From positions 1 through 44,579 of the forward strand of contig NZ_JABBJJ010000063.1 in the NCBI RefSeq assembly GCF_012933655.1: a stretch of 44,579 nt of DNA, in the 5' to 3' direction. Made by a program: the position numbers and the translations under genes. Positions 8,801-17,115 of this stretch are shown here, piece by piece. Origin of the DNA: Pyxidicoccus fallax (lineage in GTDB: Bacteria; Myxococcota; Myxococcia; Myxococcales; Myxococcaceae). Each line of letters begins with the position of its first letter. Position 1 is the stretch's first letter. Below the pieces are notes generated by a model. That model ran no database searches and had not been told where the DNA came from. It saw nothing but the letters and a program-made list of their open reading frames with translations.

Positions 8801-9123
8801 CCGCCGCCACCGCCACGGACAGCGTCACCGCCGCGCCCGCGCTCCACTACAGCCACGCCTCGGGGAGCAGCTTCCCGCGTGGCGGCACGGAGGTGACGGT
8901 CTCCGCCACGGATGAAGCCGGCAACACCGCGACGTGCGCCTTCACCGTCACGGTCCGGGAGGCACCCACGACGCCCCCGCCCGATGGCGAGGAGCCGAAG
9001 ACGGACACGAGTGGCTGCGGCTGCGGCGCGACGTCCCCGAGCGCGGTGGCGCTGGGGCTCCTCGTCCTGCTGGCGCCGTTCACCCGGGCTCGGCGGCGCG
9101 AGTCGCGCCGAGCCTCACGGTAG
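5851..9123 (+). CDS. ELWxxDGT-repeat / HYR-domain surface lipoprotein with MYXO-CTERM sorting signal
   Basis: 1090 residues from the ATG at 5851, which follows GGGAG and opens a lipoprotein signal (LALA-Cys21). Residues about 45-890 contain roughly 16 repeats of the form (E)LWRSDGTEAGTVLV, 40-70 residues apart. These are the ELWxxDGT repeats of large surface proteins and probably form a beta-propeller or beta-solenoid. Two HYR (hyalin-type, Ig-like) domains follow (about 890-1045; CPGPQVVES and DEAGNTATCAFTVTV). The C-terminus is a MYXO-CTERM signal: GCGCG, a hydrophobic stretch, then an Arg-rich tail, the myxobacterial sorting signal that is removed on the way to the outer surface. The biological role is unknown; adhesion or matrix function is a guess. 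The upstream 5689-5850 spacer suggests its own transcript. Confidence 0.9.
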   Translation: MPPAPSRVAVLPLLVALALACAPDASPPPAPASEARQPQALSSSEPFLVQDLQPGNHSSNPFELTRVGNTVYFSANDGLHGRELWMSNGTATGTVLVRDITPGEASSDVVPWGTVGDVFFFIASRQQNPRQYQLWRTNGTPAGTFPLQADTLTGLRGWYGPAEPVAELDGALLFLGSGKDTGGYQLWRSDGTEAGTFALSGNLPYTEPYFLSAVNGQVLFLVKNGFGAHQIWRSDGTAQGTRHIGDTSVDMTNAMTYPHYEHVPQAIGRLLYFVVPDYQGAQLWRTDGTAEGTQLLARQGSYSSMRALTGVGETLYFLLGSELWRSDGTPGGTVAVQGVPPIGISWLLEWRGALLVGGHNALYRLDGTGTWTRLLKLDSGSGHAVRADSHVYFTASSTDEGGNTLAGLWKTDGTTEGTVHVSPIARGILSSEDPTLPFRWNLDEWRPATAGDFFFFCGTENPVDQELWRSDGTRAGTVKLRDINAIGFDASPRTLTAVGDTLFFFTSFVREPYSWLSLWKTSGTGATLVHALGEKPPLPPPNLLAPFNDRLLISSHAGLWLSDGTAEGRVILRGQGTSALLVRDGTLSFTHGESLLYRSDGTPSGTVLLKETSQPNDLDWLDQQLVDVNGTLFFVGRDVTGSELWKSDGTGAGTVKVRDINPGEQGSSIHGMMSFNGRLFFTAVDVSQTRRLWTSDGTLFGTNTLGVEANTLTAAGGKLFFVSGPSLATSDGTTPGTRMVKRLSTGETARIQEPTELGGSLLFVTNDGTSGEELWRSDGTEAGTVRVKDIHPGPGGSSPQSLTNVDGVLYFLAAADGTEFEVWRSDGTEAGTFAVSTRLDARSRRQLEPGEAAPRMARVKRTLYFTARDAAHGEELWGLRLPPLTCPQPQVVEATSTAGAEARYPAPVMTPDVTGTPSITYEPPESRPLPLGTTQVRVNANVPSEGDYSCGFSVTVRDTTPPSVTCPGPQVVESAAANAAVSFPAATATDSVTAAPALHYSHASGSSFPRGGTEVTVSATDEAGNTATCAFTVTVREAPTTPPPDGEEPKTDTSGCGCGATSPSAVALGLLVLLAPFTRARRRESRRASR

Positions 9124-9195
9124 GCAGGCGGGCCGGAAGACGGCGTGCTCCAGGCGCGGTGGCCCGGGGCACGTCACCGCGAGCGGGAGACACGG

Positions 9196-9228
9196 GCGGC
9201 CGGGCGCCAGTGCACGAAGCCCGGCCGC
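9196..9228. terminator. Hairpin between convergent genes
   Basis: A perfect 10-bp inverted repeat (GCGGCCGGGC at 9196-9205, its complement at 9219-9228) with a 13-nt loop, in the 117-bp gap between the convergent surface-lipoprotein and peptidase genes. The stem is very GC-rich but no T-tract follows on either strand, so it may stall or stabilise transcripts rather than act as a classical intrinsic terminator. Confidence 0.45.
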
Positions 9229-9240
9229 ATCGCGCGCTGC

Positions 9241-11196
9241 TCACGCCGCCTTGTTCAGCCACTCCTCGTAGGCGCGGAAGTCGTAGTCGCGTCCGAGGAA
9301 GGCGTGCACCAGCTTCGCGGCGTCGGCGGAGCCACCCGGCTCCAGCACCTCGCGGCGGTAGGCCTGCGCGGGCGCGGGGTCCAGCAGCCCCTTGCGCTGG
9401 AACACCGTGAAGAGGTCCTTCGCGATGACCAGCGACCACATATACGTGTAGTAGTTCGACGAGTACCCGTCGAGGTGGCCGAAGGACAGGTGGAAGTACG
9501 TGCCCTCCACGTACGGGAAGGGCGTGTACTTCCCCTGCAGCTCGCGCACGAGCGCGGTGGCGTCCACGCTGCCCGGCTCGCGCCGGTACAGCTCCAGGCT
9601 GAGCGCGGCGTAGAACATCTGCTGGCGCACCCACAGGCCCTTTCCGAACTCGTCCGCGCGGCGCATCTTCGCCACCACGTCCGCGGGAATGGGCTCGCCC
9701 GTCTGGTGGTGCCGCGCGAACGTCTGAAGGCTCGCCGTGTCGCGCGCCCACTCCTCCAGCATCTGCGAGGGCGCCTCCACGAAGTCCCACTCCGTGCGCA
9801 CGCCGGACACGCCCGACCAGCGCGTGTGGCCGCCGAAGATGTGGTGCAGGAGGTGGCCGAACTCGTGGAAGAAGGTCTCCACGTCGCTGTGCTGGAGCAG
9901 CGCGGGCTCGGCGCCGGGGCGCGGGAAGTTGCAGATGAGCACGCCCTCCGGCAGCCGGCGTCCCGCCTTGCCGCTCGTGAGGGTGAACTGGGCCGCGTGC
10001 TTGTACTTGTCGTCACGCGGGTGCATGTCCAGGTAGAAGCGGCCCTTCAGCGCGGAGCCCTCGAAGACGTCATAGGCCTCCACGTCCGGGTGCCACACCG
10101 GCGCGTCCGGGACGCGGCGGTAGGTGACGCCGAACATGCGCGCCGTCAAATCCAGCACGCCCTGCTTCACGCGCGTGTACTCGTAGTAGGGCCGCACCAC
10201 CTGCGAGTCGAAGGCGTACTGCTCCGCCTTCACGCGGTCCTCCAGGAACGCCTGGTCCCACGGGTTCACGCGCGTGGCGCCGGGCACGTCGCGGCGCTTG
10301 CGCTCCAGCAGCACCGCGTAATCGCGCTTCATGCGCGCCTCGGAGGCGGCGGCAATCCTGGCGATGAAGTCCGCGGCGGCCTGCTCGTCGCGAATCATCT
10401 TGTCCTCGGTGGCGTAGGCCGCCCAGTTCCGGTAGCCCAGCAGCGTGGCCAATTCGTGGCGGCGGGCCACCATGCGCTGGAGGACGTCCTGGTTGGCGGG
10501 GTGCCCGCGCAGGCGGAACAGGCGCCACATCGTCTCGCGGGCCTCCGCGTCGCGCGAGTACGTCATGAAGGGGACGATGTCCGGGTAGTCCGTGGTGATG
10601 CGCACCTTGCCGTCCGCGCCGGGCGGGTGGGCGCGCACGTAGTCGTCCGGCAGCCCCTCCAGCGCGGAGGGAGGCAGGGCCTCGCTGCGCGTGTCCTGTC
10701 GGATGTTGCGGCTGAACTCCTGGCCGATGCGGACCAGCTCCTCCTGCAGCTCCTTCACGCGGGCGCGGGTGGCCTCGTCGCGGTCCACGCCGGCGCGGCG
10801 GAACTCGCGCAGCACCTTCTCCATCCACTTGCGCGTGGGCGCGTCCTCCCTGGACAGGTCCAGCGAGGCGAGCACGTCATAGACGGCCCGGTCCATGCGG
10901 ATGTCGTTGCTGAGCGTCTCCAGCGCCTGCTCGGCGGCCTCGCCGGCCTCGCGCATGGCGCCGTCCGGGTGGGCGTGGCGGGCCACGGAGGCCCGAGAGC
11001 TGGCGTCGTCGAGCGCGCCCATCGCCTCGTCGTACAGCTCCAGCACCTGGCGCGTGCCGTACGGCGCGCGCAGGGCCTTGAGGCGGGCGATTCCATCGCG
11101 GGCGGCGGCCATGGCCTCGTCGCTGGAGCGGCGGAACTCGGCCGGCGAGCAGGTAACGAGGCGGGCGGCGTCGGGAACGAGGGTCTCTGCTGACAC
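9241..11196 (-). CDS. M3 family zinc metallopeptidase (oligopeptidase)
   Basis: 651 residues. The zinc-binding motif HEFGH lies at residues 444-448 (9867-9853), followed about 25 residues later by the Glu-bearing DFVEAPSQMLEEW, the third ligand of M3 peptidases (thimet oligopeptidase/Dcp type). The C-terminal YFHLSFGHLDGYSSNYYTY block contains the Tyr/His residues that in this family stabilise the transition state. The long N-terminal helical half forms the channel that admits only short peptides. No signal peptide is seen, so it is probably cytosolic and recycles oligopeptides. It starts at GTG (11196) with AGGAG 6 nt upstream. It is convergent with the gene ending at 9123, with a 117-bp gap. 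Length and motifs are all as expected. Confidence 0.92.
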   Translation of the reverse strand: MSAETLVPDAARLVTCSPAEFRRSSDEAMAAARDGIARLKALRAPYGTRQVLELYDEAMGALDDASSRASVARHAHPDGAMREAGEAAEQALETLSNDIRMDRAVYDVLASLDLSREDAPTRKWMEKVLREFRRAGVDRDEATRARVKELQEELVRIGQEFSRNIRQDTRSEALPPSALEGLPDDYVRAHPPGADGKVRITTDYPDIVPFMTYSRDAEARETMWRLFRLRGHPANQDVLQRMVARRHELATLLGYRNWAAYATEDKMIRDEQAAADFIARIAAASEARMKRDYAVLLERKRRDVPGATRVNPWDQAFLEDRVKAEQYAFDSQVVRPYYEYTRVKQGVLDLTARMFGVTYRRVPDAPVWHPDVEAYDVFEGSALKGRFYLDMHPRDDKYKHAAQFTLTSGKAGRRLPEGVLICNFPRPGAEPALLQHSDVETFFHEFGHLLHHIFGGHTRWSGVSGVRTEWDFVEAPSQMLEEWARDTASLQTFARHHQTGEPIPADVVAKMRRADEFGKGLWVRQQMFYAALSLELYRREPGSVDATALVRELQGKYTPFPYVEGTYFHLSFGHLDGYSSNYYTYMWSLVIAKDLFTVFQRKGLLDPAPAQAYRREVLEPGGSADAAKLVHAFLGRDYDFRAYEEWLNKAA

Positions 11197-11342
11197 TGTC
11201 TGCTCCTGAACCTGGAATGAGGGGTGCCAAAGGTAATGCGCACGGCGCGCCGCGGCAGCAGGCTTGTGAGGCGGAAATGCGAGAGGCCGCCCCGGCGTGG
11301 GTGCCGGATGCGGCCTCCTGGACGTCTCAACGGTTCAGTGGG

Positions 11343-14300
11343 CTACGGCTGCTCCGTCCCACTCGCCCGGTTCTGCGGCTGGCGGGCGGTCCGCGGCACG
11401 AAATCCACTGAGTTGTTGTCCGTGTCGGAGCCATTGCCACGCCCCGCGTCCGTGCCCCCCGGGGCCATGGAGGCCTGGGTCGAGGAGGGCAGCGCCTTGC
11501 GCTCGATGCTGCCACCATTCGCGGGCGGCGCCGGCGCCGCAGAGCCTTCCGGGACGACGCGGCCCGAGCCGTACGCCAGGGTGTCGACGACCCCGGTGGT
11601 GTTGCTCGGGCTGTCTGTCATCGCCGCCATCCCCAGCCGCAGGTTGCCGGCCGAGTTGGACAGGTTGACGGCGACGGTGGTCGTCCACGTGAGGTCCGCC
11701 GCCACGGCCGGGGAGCTGTTCGTGTAGGCCGGGCTCGCGATGAGGTAGTAGCCGTGGGCGGGAATGGAGGTGTTGTTCGGGATGGTGACGACCACGGTGT
11801 AGTTGACCGTGCTGCTGGTGGTGCTCGCGGTCCGGTACTGGAGCTTCCAGCCTCCGATGTTGACGGGAGCGTCCGTCGGGTTGTGAAGCTCGACGAAGTC
11901 CTGGTCAGTGGAGGGGGAACCGGAGCCCGAGGCCGCGCCGGACACCTCGCTGATGACGACGTGGTCGGCCACCGGAGGCGGCGGCGGCGCATTCACCGTC
12001 ACCGTGCCGAACTGCGCCGGGTTGTTCGGCCCGACGACGCCGTCCCGGTCGCAGTACACCCAATCCAGGTTCCCCGTCCCGCCAGTGAAGCGGTAGCGGA
12101 AGCCGTAGTAATAGGCCCCCGGCGCGGTGATGCGCAGGGTGCCCAGCATCTCATCATCGTTGCTGCCTCCCGGCACGCTGTAGCTCGCGTTGAGCGTGGC
12201 GGGCTCCCAGCGCCAGGTCTCCGGAGCGCTGGCATTCGAGCCAAAGCCCACCTCGGCGACGACGAACGGGAAGTGGTCATTGCCATACGGATTGCGGGTG
12301 GTGACGTCGCCATCGAAGAAGCGGCTGGAGACGGTCTGCGGCGTGTTGACGAGGATGGGGGCGGGGAAGTCCACCGGAGGCTGGATGTTGCAGAAGTCCA
12401 CCGGCGGGTGGACCTCCATGAGGCACGTCTCGTTGGGCAGGCCCGGCGTGCCCCGGTCACCGCCCGGGAGGAACTCGCTGGCGTCGCACCAGTACCAGGA
12501 GAGCTCCCGCGCTTCCGAGGCCCCCAGCATCATCGGCACGAGGTTCATCGCGCGGCCCGGCGAGCGGGGGAAGGCGGTCGTGTAGACCAGCTCGTCCACC
12601 ACGGTGGTGCCGGCCTGCACGGTGAGCCGCCCCGTGTTGTCCATGGCGAACGACCCTCCGGCGTAGCTGTAGTCGGCCGGCACGCCGCCGTTGGTGGCCA
12701 CGTCCGCGTTCTCCGCCATGACGAACGTCCCGCCGCCCGGAACCAGGACGGGCAGGCCGCTGGAGTTCACCATGAAGCCCTCCTGGCGCCCCGCGCCGTT
12801 GTCGTAGCTGATGAGCAGGTTCGCGACGTTGAGCAGCCGGCCGGTGGTGCTGGTCAGCTCGATGTACTCGGTCGTCCCGAAGCTGGGGCTGTGCATCACC
12901 TCGCTGATGGCCAGCTCGTTCATCATCGGCGCCGAGGCCGTGGTGCACGCGCCCTGGAAGCAGACCGCTTCCACCCCGGGGCAGACCTCCTCGGTGGAGG
13001 TGTACTCGCACCGCGGCTCGCCGGCCCGCACCACGCACGCCCCCGTGTACGTGATGAGGCTCAGCCGGGTGGACGAGCACTCCGCCGGCCGGGGCGCGCA
13101 GACGACCCCGCCACACGGGCCGGGGACCTCGATGGAGGCCGTCACCAGCGTGCTGGCATTGCCGACGCTGTCGATGACGCGGAGGCCGAAGTACCAGGTC
13201 GCCTGCGCGGGCGGGAACTCGATGGTGGCCGACTCGTCCGCTCCCGGCGCCTGGGGCTGGCCGGTGGGCGCCTCCGTGGCACTCCCGAAGTTGTCCGCGG
13301 TGAGGGGCTCGGTGCTGAAGCGCAGCTCGTAGCGGGCCGCCCTGCCCTCGTCGTGGTCATCGCCCGTGGCGCGCCAGCTCAGGCGAACGGTGCGGTTGTC
13401 CACGAGGCTCGCGGCGAACGCGGGCGCCGGGGCCGGTGGCTGGTGGTCCTCGATGGTGAGCCGGGTGTCCACCGAGGTAATGCCGGGGTCGTCCGTGGCC
13501 GCGAGGAGGACGAAGTCGCCCTCCTGGTCCACGGTGAGGTTGGAGAAGGTGGCCACGCCGTCCACCGGGGCCACCCTGCGCGTGCCGCCCAGGGTGGTAC
13601 CGGCCGGGCCGCCAGACAGGGACAGCGTCACCTCCGGCATGGAGACCCGGGCGGTGTTGCCGAACGCGTCGCGCAGCTCCACCCGCGTCTGGGCGAGCGG
13701 CTGGCGCACCTCGCCGCTCGCCGGCGCGGTGGCGAAGACGAGCCGCGTGGGCGGCGCCGAATCGACGGTGACGTCCTCCGAGCCGGACACGCCAGCCGCG
13801 GCGTCCGTGAAGGTGACCCGCTGCGCGCCCGCCGTCTGGAGGTACACGCGGAACGTGAACTCGCCCTGGTCCGCCTCCGTGTACACGTGGGACTCCAGCT
13901 CGCCCGGATTCGGGTCCGTGGTGGTGGTGACCACCGAGCCGGTGTAGTCCGTCTTCACGTTGCCGAAGCGGTCCCTCGCGGTGACGACGAAGAGGTTGCC
14001 CTGGCCCGCGACGACGGGCCCCGGCACGCGCGCCACGCCCAGCGCCGAGAGCAGGCCCGGCCCCACCGTGACGGGCGCCTCGATGCGCGGAAGCGTGCCC
14101 GCGGTCTCCCGCGCCTCGACGGCGCGGTCCCCCACGGCGGCCAACGTCACGCTGAAGGTGTACTGCCCAGCGTCCTCCTCGGTGAAGGCATGGCTCTCCG
14201 GCGCGATGACGGCCTGCGCGTCCCCTGGGACGTGGAGGCCCACCGTGCCCCGGTAGCCGGTGGCCACGTTGTTGAATGGGTCGAGGACGGCCACCGTCGC

Positions 14301-16949
14301 ATTCACGGCCTGACCGGCGCTCGGGGTGGTGTTGGAGAGCACCAGTGTCATCCGCGTCGCATCCGCGGCCGCCACACGGGTGCTCGCCGTCACGCGCCGC
14401 CCCGTGCCCCGCTCCTCCACGGTGATGGACCGCGAGCCCGCCGTCCGCAGCTCCACCGGGAACTCATGCTGGCCGGCGTTCGCCTCGGAGAAGGTGAAGT
14501 CCGCAGGCAGCTGCGCCAGCGGGTCCGTCGACGTGAAGCGCACCGTGCCGGAGTACCCCGTGACGAGGTTGCCGTGGCGGTCCCTCGCGCTGACGGTGAG
14601 TCGTTGGGAGACGCCCGCCGTCACGTCCTCGGGCAGCCCGGTCAACTCCAGGTGGTCCGCCGTGTCGCTGGCCACCTCCACCTGGAGGTCATCGGTGAGC
14701 AAGGCATTGGCCACGTCCACCACCTCCACCCGCCGGGGCCCCGCGGTGCGCAGCACCACGTCCTCGAAGGAGCGCTGCCCCTCGTCCGTCTCCAGGAAGG
14801 TGAAGTCGTCCGGCAGGTCCGCCTGGAGGTCGTCCGACGAGAAGCGCACCGTGCCCCGGTAGCCGGTGGCCACGTTGCCGAAGCGGTCATACGCCGTGAC
14901 GGTCAAACTGCCCGCCACTCCCGCGGTGACGGGGCCCACCAGGCCGGTGAGCGCGAGCCGGCTCGCCGCGTCCGCCTGGATGGTGATGAAGTCGCTCGTC
15001 ACCGACAGCCCGCCAATGCTGGCGACGAACTGGTACCGGCCCGCCACGTTGACGCGCAGCGTGTCGAAGCGGGCCACGCCGTTGACGGCGGCCACCTGCA
15101 CCGGCTCGAACTCGGGGTGGTCCACGAGGCCCAGCGTCACCGGCGCGGTGGCCGTGGGGACGACGTCGCCATTCTCGTCCCTCAGCTCGACGTGGACCGC
15201 CGGCAGCAGCGCGCCCGCTGTCCCACTGACGGGCGGCACGGAGAAGGCCAGCTGCGTCACCCCCGCGTCCTGCGTCTGCACCATCACGCTGGCGGAGCGG
15301 GCGGAGTTGCCGTGGTCGTCCGTCACCCGCAGCGCCACATGGTAGGTGCGGCGCGGGCGCAGTCCGGTGAGCGTCGCGGACTCGGCGACACCGGGCTCGG
15401 CGGGACGGCCGAGCGCCGGCCCCTCGGAGGCCGCGTCGAACTCGGCGTCGCTGGTGATGGGGCTGTCCGAGATGCGCAGCACCTGGGACTGGGCCCGGCC
15501 CTCGCCGCCATCATCGCCCACGGCGGTCCACGTCACGGTGGCGCTGTCGGAGGTGGACGCACCCGCCCGGAGCGACGGTACCGCCGGAGCCACGTCATCC
15601 ACGATGTCGATGGCCGCGCTGGTGGCGTCGGCAAGCCCCTGCGCCGAGGCGACGAGCTGGAACGGGCCCTCCACGCTCAGCCGCAGGTTCGTGAAGGTGG
15701 CCACGCCGTCCACCGGGGCCGCGCTGGTGACACCCTCCAGCCCCTGGCCCCGCACCAGCCGCATCGTCACCAGGGGCGTGCCCACGGCCGTGCGGTTCCC
15801 GAAGGCGTCCCGCAGCTCCACCGTCACCGGAGCCAGCGTCGCGCGCACGGAGACCCGCGCCGGAGGCGCCTGGAGGAAGGCCAGCCCCGCGGCCTCACCG
15901 GCCAGCACGCCCACCTCCTGGCCGGCCGTCAGCGCCGCGCTGGCGCCATCCCGGACGGTGACCTGATGGGTGCCCGCGCGCTTCAGGGTGATGCCCGAGA
16001 AGGTGAAGCGGCCCGCGTCCGCCGCGGTGAAGACGTGGGAGGCCGGCAGGTCGGCGGTGGCATCCGTGGACGTCACGGCCAGCGTGCCGGTGTAGTTCGT
16101 GGCCACGTTGCCGAACGCGTCGCGCACCGTCACCTGGGCGCTCCCGGCGGCGCCCGCGGTGAGGACGGTGGGCAGGCCCGACAGCTCCAGCGAGGCGGCC
16201 AGGGCCGGAGCGACGGTGAACACCGGGCTGGTGGCGCCCTCCAGGCCGGGGGCCTCCACCTTGAGCTGGTAGCCGGTGCCCGCCTTCTTCAGCACCACCT
16301 CCGGGAAGCGGACCACGCCGTCCACCGCGCGCGCCTTCAACGTGCCCTCCAACACGGCGTCACCCGGCCCCGTGGCCAGCGACAGCGTCACCTCGTCGGT
16401 GGCGCTCGTCACGGTGCGGCCTCGCGTGTCCCGCAGGCTCACCTCCAGGCCGCCGATGGGCGCGCCGGCCGTGGCCGTCAGCGCGGTGGCGGCGAAGAAC
16501 AGCCGCGTGGCGACGGGCGCGGTGAAGGCGATGTCCGGGCGCGAGGCCAGCACCACCGCGCCGCCCTCGGCGTCCACGGAGGCCGTCACCCGCTTCGTCC
16601 CCTCGCGCGTGGACACCACGGAGGCCGTGGCCCGGCCCTGCGCGTCCGTCACGCCCGCCGGCTGCGTCACGGTGTTGCCCTCGCCGGACACCTCCACGCG
16701 CACCGTGCGGCCCTGCATCGCCGAGCCGTCCGCCTGCTTCACGGTGACGAGGATGTCCACCCGCTCCTCGCCATCGGCCAGCACCCCCGACGCGCGGCTC
16801 ACCTCCACCGTGGAGCGCGACGCATCCGGCAGCGGCTTCAGCGGCGACGGAGGCTGCGGCGTGGACTCACCGCCACAGGCCAGGGATAGACCCAGGCACA
16901 GCACACTCAGCCCGAGCAGTCGGGCGAGCGACAGGGGACGACGGGACAT
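11343..16949 (-). CDS. Very large multidomain lipoprotein (Ig-like/Big, fibronectin III and lamin-tail-like domains)
   Basis: 1868 residues from the ATG at 16949, which has GGAG 6 nt upstream and opens a lipoprotein signal (LSLA-Cys25). A Pro-rich stem (residues 29-40) is followed by invasin-like Ig domains. At least five are related copies with the core xxYxGTVxFxSTD...F...DxGxxxF...L.TAG, typical of filamin/Big-type stalks. Two fibronectin III-like domains occur (around TWTAVGDDGGEGRA and SWRATGDDHDEGRA). The last third has two lamin-tail-like domains (MNELAISEVMHSPSFGTTEYIEL and a second starting VVISEVSG with DFVELHNPTDAPVNIGGWKL) and Cys-containing segments between. The architecture suggests an extended outer-membrane or extracellular stalk; ligand unknown. 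No MYXO-CTERM signal is present; the last residues are polar. Confidence 0.88.
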   Translation of the reverse strand: MSRRPLSLARLLGLSVLCLGLSLACGGESTPQPPSPLKPLPDASRSTVEVSRASGVLADGEERVDILVTVKQADGSAMQGRTVRVEVSGEGNTVTQPAGVTDAQGRATASVVSTREGTKRVTASVDAEGGAVVLASRPDIAFTAPVATRLFFAATALTATAGAPIGGLEVSLRDTRGRTVTSATDEVTLSLATGPGDAVLEGTLKARAVDGVVRFPEVVLKKAGTGYQLKVEAPGLEGATSPVFTVAPALAASLELSGLPTVLTAGAAGSAQVTVRDAFGNVATNYTGTLAVTSTDATADLPASHVFTAADAGRFTFSGITLKRAGTHQVTVRDGASAALTAGQEVGVLAGEAAGLAFLQAPPARVSVRATLAPVTVELRDAFGNRTAVGTPLVTMRLVRGQGLEGVTSAAPVDGVATFTNLRLSVEGPFQLVASAQGLADATSAAIDIVDDVAPAVPSLRAGASTSDSATVTWTAVGDDGGEGRAQSQVLRISDSPITSDAEFDAASEGPALGRPAEPGVAESATLTGLRPRRTYHVALRVTDDHGNSARSASVMVQTQDAGVTQLAFSVPPVSGTAGALLPAVHVELRDENGDVVPTATAPVTLGLVDHPEFEPVQVAAVNGVARFDTLRVNVAGRYQFVASIGGLSVTSDFITIQADAASRLALTGLVGPVTAGVAGSLTVTAYDRFGNVATGYRGTVRFSSDDLQADLPDDFTFLETDEGQRSFEDVVLRTAGPRRVEVVDVANALLTDDLQVEVASDTADHLELTGLPEDVTAGVSQRLTVSARDRHGNLVTGYSGTVRFTSTDPLAQLPADFTFSEANAGQHEFPVELRTAGSRSITVEERGTGRRVTASTRVAAADATRMTLVLSNTTPSAGQAVNATVAVLDPFNNVATGYRGTVGLHVPGDAQAVIAPESHAFTEEDAGQYTFSVTLAAVGDRAVEARETAGTLPRIEAPVTVGPGLLSALGVARVPGPVVAGQGNLFVVTARDRFGNVKTDYTGSVVTTTTDPNPGELESHVYTEADQGEFTFRVYLQTAGAQRVTFTDAAAGVSGSEDVTVDSAPPTRLVFATAPASGEVRQPLAQTRVELRDAFGNTARVSMPEVTLSLSGGPAGTTLGGTRRVAPVDGVATFSNLTVDQEGDFVLLAATDDPGITSVDTRLTIEDHQPPAPAPAFAASLVDNRTVRLSWRATGDDHDEGRAARYELRFSTEPLTADNFGSATEAPTGQPQAPGADESATIEFPPAQATWYFGLRVIDSVGNASTLVTASIEVPGPCGGVVCAPRPAECSSTRLSLITYTGACVVRAGEPRCEYTSTEEVCPGVEAVCFQGACTTASAPMMNELAISEVMHSPSFGTTEYIELTSTTGRLLNVANLLISYDNGAGRQEGFMVNSSGLPVLVPGGGTFVMAENADVATNGGVPADYSYAGGSFAMDNTGRLTVQAGTTVVDELVYTTAFPRSPGRAMNLVPMMLGASEARELSWYWCDASEFLPGGDRGTPGLPNETCLMEVHPPVDFCNIQPPVDFPAPILVNTPQTVSSRFFDGDVTTRNPYGNDHFPFVVAEVGFGSNASAPETWRWEPATLNASYSVPGGSNDDEMLGTLRITAPGAYYYGFRYRFTGGTGNLDWVYCDRDGVVGPNNPAQFGTVTVNAPPPPPVADHVVISEVSGAASGSGSPSTDQDFVELHNPTDAPVNIGGWKLQYRTASTTSSTVNYTVVVTIPNNTSIPAHGYYLIASPAYTNSSPAVAADLTWTTTVAVNLSNSAGNLRLGMAAMTDSPSNTTGVVDTLAYGSGRVVPEGSAAPAPPANGGSIERKALPSSTQASMAPGGTDAGRGNGSDTDNNSVDFVPRTARQPQNRASGTEQP

Positions 16950-17115
16950 GGATGTCTCCGGGAGCAGGTCCACCCCGCGCGAAGAACACCACTCGCGGGG
17001 TTGCACTGCTTTCTACCAGACATCCCCATCCAGGACGTAGCCCACGGCCGGAAAGTTGCGGTGCCAATGAAACATGACCGAGCCGTGAGCGTCCCGTCAG
17101 CTCCTCGTCACGGAG

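Noticed and set aside
11754..16889. 1,711-codon plus-strand open frame opposite the large lipoprotein gene
   Set aside because: Its translation is Arg/Gly/His-rich without domains, while the minus-strand frame has a lipoprotein signal, a ribosome binding site and clear repeats.
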